Source: Sphingobacterium phlebotomi
Lineage (GTDB): Bacteria; Bacteroidota; Bacteroidia; Sphingobacteriales; Sphingobacteriaceae
Assembly (NCBI RefSeq): GCF_008180195.1
Contig: NZ_VTAV01000001.1
Location: 372,001-436,000, forward strand
Length of the DNA: 64,000 bases
Direction of reading: 5' to 3'
In this document: positions 60,809 through 64,000 of the stretch, piece by piece
Position numbering within the stretch: the stretch's first letter is position 1
Layout: every line of letters begins with the position of its first letter
Made by a program: the position numbers and the translations under genes
Notes under the pieces: model-generated
Told to the model about the DNA's origin: nothing
Database searches by the model: none
Seen by the model: the letters and a program-made list of their open reading frames with translations, nothing else

Positions 60809-62632
60809 ATGAGATCAACGATATTAGGTATAACGCTATTATGTGCCTCCTATTACGCCACGGCGCAGGACACGATGATGTACGTCGGCAAGACCTTATC
60901 CAATGTAGACTATCACCATGGACAACTAAAACCTGCTGTCGGTACACACAATATACAGACCTTTCGGGCGAATAGAGCTTTTCCCGAACGTGCAGGCGGA
61001 CTGAATTTTACCTATAATCACCAGCCGTTTTTGGCCTATTGGAATGATACTTATTATCTACAATTTCTGAGCAATCCGGTGGGTGAACACGTTGCCGAGG
61101 GCAAAACCTCGCTTCAAACCTCCAAAGATGGCTATACGTGGTCAAACCCGATAGAGCTATTCCCGCCTTATCTCGTGCCGGAAGGTTTTAGTAAACCGGG
61201 CAGAACCGATAAAGCTGGGAAAGATTTGTATGCGATTATGCACCAGCGGATGGGTTTTTACACCGCCAAAAACGGCAAATTGCTGACGATAGGGTACTAC
61301 GGTGTTGCACTGGATGCGAAGGATGATCCGAACGATGGCAATGGTATTGGTCGGGTGGTTAGGGAAATAAAAAAAGACGGTTCGTTTGGTCCGATTTATT
61401 TTATTCGTTTCAATGCATCGTTTGATCAGAAGCTAGCAAAATTTCCATTTTATACCAAAAGCAAGGATAAGGCTTTTGTTGCAGCCTGTAACGAGTTGAT
61501 GGAACAACCGTTAATGATGCAGCAATGGGTCGAGGAAGCGGATCGCAACGACCCCTTGATACCTTTCCAACGTCCTTTGAAAGCCTTCGCTTACTATACA
61601 TTAGACAACGGTGATGTGGTCGGTATGTGGAAGCACGCATTGACATCGGTCAGTAAAGATAAAGGCAAAACTTGGGCATACGACCCCTTGCGTGCCCCCG
61701 GTTTTGTAAACAGTAATGCTAAAATATGGGGCCAACGGACAGCTGACAATCGCTTTGCCACCGTTTACAACCCGTCAGAGTTTCGTTGGCCTTTAGCGGT
61801 GTCGACAAGCGACAATGGCTTAACCTATACAGATTTGCTCTTGATTAACGGTGAAATCACCACGATGCGCTATGGCGGCAACTATAAATCATATGGTCCG
61901 CAATATCCAAGAGGCATACAGGAAGAAAACGGAGTGCCACCAGATAATAATATGTGGGTGACGTACAGTGTGAATAAGGAAGATATGTGGGTAGCAAAAG
62001 TGCCCGTTCCGATTACATCGACAGTAGCAGGAAATGTTCACGATGATTTTTCCGGCAATGCAACCGAAACATTTAATAAATGGAATATTTATAGCCCACT
62101 ATGGGCGTCGGTCAAGTTGGAAAACAATGCCCTGATGTTAAGGGATAAGGATAAGTTTGATTATGCGAAAGCAGAACGGGTAATTGAGGCATCGGAGAAG
62201 GTTAAAATCGCTTTTACGGTTACACCACAGCAAGCTGACCACGGTAATCTGCAAATTGAATTGGTCAATGATGTAGGGCAGGCAGCAGCACGTCTTGTTT
62301 TCGATGCCGACGGGCAGATGAAGAATAAAGCCGGTTACCGGATGTCTGGAGTACAATCCTATGAAGCAGGAAAAACCTATGATATCGTGTTAACAGTAGA
62401 TGTGCACACACGATCGTATCAAGTCAGCATCAATGGAACGAAAAAAGGAACACGGTTGTTTTTCCAGCCGGTCAGTGAGATCAGTCGTGTATCCTTCCGG
62501 ACGGGAGATGTACGCCGATATCCGGATGCCGATACACCAACGGATCAAGATTTTGATGTGGAAGATGCGGATGGCGTAGATAAAGAAGCTGCGTATGCGA
62601 TCTCACTATTTCAAGCAGATAAATTGAATTAA
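60809..62632 (+). CDS. Secreted sialidase-like six-bladed propeller with C-terminal jelly-roll domain
   Basis: A 607-residue protein with a signal peptide (about 1-20). Residues about 25-400 have propeller-style repeats with Asp-box-like turns (SLQTSKDGYTWSNP, ALTSVSKDKGKTWAYD, AVSTSDNGLTYTD) and WVTYSVNKEDMWVAKVPVP closing the fold. Residues about 405-607 form a concanavalin/laminin-G-like sandwich (FNKWNIYSPLWASVKLENNA, YDIVLTVDVHTRSYQVSING). This resembles proteins annotated as exo-alpha-sialidase-like in Bacteroidota. In an RG-II context, sialidase-fold enzymes of GH33 act on the 2-keto-3-deoxy sugars, an attractive but unproven role here. I cannot locate the arginine triad of true sialidases. 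Confidence 0.65.
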   Translation: MRSTILGITLLCASYYATAQDTMMYVGKTLSNVDYHHGQLKPAVGTHNIQTFRANRAFPERAGGLNFTYNHQPFLAYWNDTYYLQFLSNPVGEHVAEGKTSLQTSKDGYTWSNPIELFPPYLVPEGFSKPGRTDKAGKDLYAIMHQRMGFYTAKNGKLLTIGYYGVALDAKDDPNDGNGIGRVVREIKKDGSFGPIYFIRFNASFDQKLAKFPFYTKSKDKAFVAACNELMEQPLMMQQWVEEADRNDPLIPFQRPLKAFAYYTLDNGDVVGMWKHALTSVSKDKGKTWAYDPLRAPGFVNSNAKIWGQRTADNRFATVYNPSEFRWPLAVSTSDNGLTYTDLLLINGEITTMRYGGNYKSYGPQYPRGIQEENGVPPDNNMWVTYSVNKEDMWVAKVPVPITSTVAGNVHDDFSGNATETFNKWNIYSPLWASVKLENNALMLRDKDKFDYAKAERVIEASEKVKIAFTVTPQQADHGNLQIELVNDVGQAAARLVFDADGQMKNKAGYRMSGVQSYEAGKTYDIVLTVDVHTRSYQVSINGTKKGTRLFFQPVSEISRVSFRTGDVRRYPDADTPTDQDFDVEDADGVDKEAAYAISLFQADKLN

Positions 62633-62647
62633 CGGATAACCGAGAAA

Positions 62648-64000
62648 ATGAAGAGTAATTTTAGATACGTATGGATGTTGTGCTTGTGGCTGATGGGTAT
62701 TTCTTTTTTAAGTGCGCAAACAACACAAGTGAAATACCTGTCGGGAAAGGGAAAAGATGATGGGATATTATGGGACTTTTTCGTAACCGAAGGAATGAAC
62801 GCGGGGAAATGGTCGAAAATTCCGGTGCCTTCCAACTGGGAATTGCAGGGCTTTGGCAAATACAACTACGGATTTGATAAAGAAGAAAAGAAAGGGAAAG
62901 AAAAAGGGCTGTATAAGTATACATTTACCGTTGATAAGGCTTGGAAAGGACAGGTTATAAACCTCGTGTTTGAAGGCGTGATGACAGATGCAGAAGTCAA
63001 AGTAAACGGGAAGTCCGCCGGAGAGATTCATCAAGGATCTTTCTATGTCTTTAAATACGATATTTCAAAGCTATTAAACTACAAAGGGAAAAACCTATTG
63101 GAAGTGACTGTCGCGAAGCATTCGGAAAATAAATCAGTGAATGCGGCAGAACGGGAAGCCGACTATTGGGTATTTGGGGGTATCTATCGCCCTGTATATC
63201 TGGAAGCGTTACCACAAAGCCATATTCATCGCGTATCAATCGATGCCAAAGCAGATGGTCAATTCAGATCTATCGTGGAAAAAAAAGGTGATGCAGACGA
63301 AATACAAGTGCAGCTTAGCCACGCTAATGGACAACCTTATGGCAACGTCCTATCCGCTCGTTTCCAGGGAAATAAAACGGAACTGAAAGGTCAGTTTTCT
63401 AATCCTGATTTATGGTCTTCCGAATTTCCACATCTTTATCAAGCACACATTTCTCTCTTAAAAAATGGAAAAAAAATACAGGAGAAGACACAGAAATTTG
63501 GTTTCAGGACGGTCGAAGTAAAGGAACGGGACGGCGTCTACATAAACGGGATGAAAATCAAATTTAAAGGTGTCAACAGACATTCTTTTCATCCGGAATC
63601 GGGACGTACAACCAGCAAAGAAATCAGTATCCACGATGTGAAGCTGATGAAGGAAATGAATATGAATGCTGTCCGAATGGCACATTACCCGCCGGACAAC
63701 CATTTTCTGGAAGTGTGTGATTCTTTGGGTTTGTATGTGATGAATGAGCTTGGTGGATGGCATGGCTATTACGATACGCCAACAGGCACGAAACTTCTAA
63801 AAGAGATGATGGTGGTTTCAGAGAATCACCCGTCGATTATTTTCTGGGCGAACGGCAACGAAGGCGGACACAATCCAGAGCTAGATAGTATCTTTTTTGC
63901 TTACGATATGCAAAAACGCCCATTAATTTATCCTTGGGCAGTGTACGGCGGTTTTGAAACAACCCATTACCGGGAATATAATTACGGTATCGGTACGTAT
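62648..64000 (+). CDS. GH2 glycoside hydrolase (truncated by the window edge)
   Basis: From the ATG at 62648 (signal MKSNFRYVWMLCLWLMGISF) the frame is open to the last base, 451 codons. It contains the GH2 N-terminal sandwich (KIPVPSNWELQGFGKYNYGF, DYWVFGGIYRPVYLEAL), an immunoglobulin-like domain and the start of the TIM barrel (INGMKIKFKGVNRHSFHPES, NAVRMAHYPPDNHFLEVCDS) with candidate acid/base Glu405 in ANGNEGG. The nucleophile region lies beyond the window. Sequence style suggests a beta-galactosidase or beta-glucuronidase relative. It starts 15 bp after the previous gene and continues the operon from P11. Confidence 0.9.
   Translation, partial: MKSNFRYVWMLCLWLMGISFLSAQTTQVKYLSGKGKDDGILWDFFVTEGMNAGKWSKIPVPSNWELQGFGKYNYGFDKEEKKGKEKGLYKYTFTVDKAWKGQVINLVFEGVMTDAEVKVNGKSAGEIHQGSFYVFKYDISKLLNYKGKNLLEVTVAKHSENKSVNAAEREADYWVFGGIYRPVYLEALPQSHIHRVSIDAKADGQFRSIVEKKGDADEIQVQLSHANGQPYGNVLSARFQGNKTELKGQFSNPDLWSSEFPHLYQAHISLLKNGKKIQEKTQKFGFRTVEVKERDGVYINGMKIKFKGVNRHSFHPESGRTTSKEISIHDVKLMKEMNMNAVRMAHYPPDNHFLEVCDSLGLYVMNELGGWHGYYDTPTGTKLLKEMMVVSENHPSIIFWANGNEGGHNPELDSIFFAYDMQKRPLIYPWAVYGGFETTHYREYNYGIGTY

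Noticed and set aside
1..64000. Search by eye for tRNA, rRNA, CRISPR arrays, transposases and phage genes
   Set aside because: None seen. Repeats in the window are explained by duplicated genes and by the operator boxes.

Overview
This window reads as a chromosome segment from a Bacteroidota species, most likely of the Sphingobacteriaceae. The support is three SusC/SusD pairs, Bacteroidota-type promoters (TAnnTTTG at -7, few TTG -33 boxes), weak Shine-Dalgarno use and the N-terminus of a Bacteroidota-like AtpD at the left edge. I see no rRNA, tRNA, CRISPR array, insertion sequence or phage gene.

Left part (1-10461, all minus strand): the start of atpD, then a four-gene cluster read from 9491 down to 617: SusC-type TonB receptor, SusD-type lipoprotein, Tat-exported phosphocholine-type phospholipase C, and Tat-exported calcineurin-like phosphoesterase. 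I infer a scavenging locus for phosphorus-containing organic matter rather than a glycan locus. A small secreted or membrane coiled-coil protein (9865-10461) follows with its own terminator.

The rest (10762 to the right edge) is one very large pectin utilization locus, all plus strand except an AraC-type regulator at 22974-23849. A glycosidase operon (10762-22937) carries a large TIM-barrel glycosidase, an (alpha/alpha)6 glycosidase, GH28, GH95 and GH2-malectin. Next come DUF3826 plus SusC/SusD, a double DUF3826 protein, two beta-helix surface lipoproteins, three tandem PL1 pectate lyases, a GH43/32-like propeller, a multidomain PL1, a second lipoprotein-SusC-SusD-SusE-like operon, the scar of a deleted third SusC/D pair, a fifth PL1, and a final operon (55325 to the edge) with a beta-helix/DUF6298-like protein, a GH140-like apiosidase candidate, GH43, a sialidase-like propeller and a second GH2 cut off by the window. 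Together the lyases and GH28 would cut homogalacturonan, the SusCD pairs import oligomers, and the GHs trim side chains. GH140-like plus GH95 plus GH28 plus GH2 points toward rhamnogalacturonan-II or apiose-bearing galacturonan.

The most striking signal is regulatory. Eleven promoters across 45 kb share one rigid layout: two 16-bp boxes (about G-A/G-T/C-A-A-N-A-T-N-N-T-A-T/C-A-A-T) whose starts lie exactly 21 bp apart, with a -7 element starting exactly 36 bp after the start of the second box. It lies upstream of nearly every transcription unit of the pectin locus and also in front of the deletion scar. The AraC protein at 22974-23849 is the only regulator in the window and the obvious candidate to bind it.
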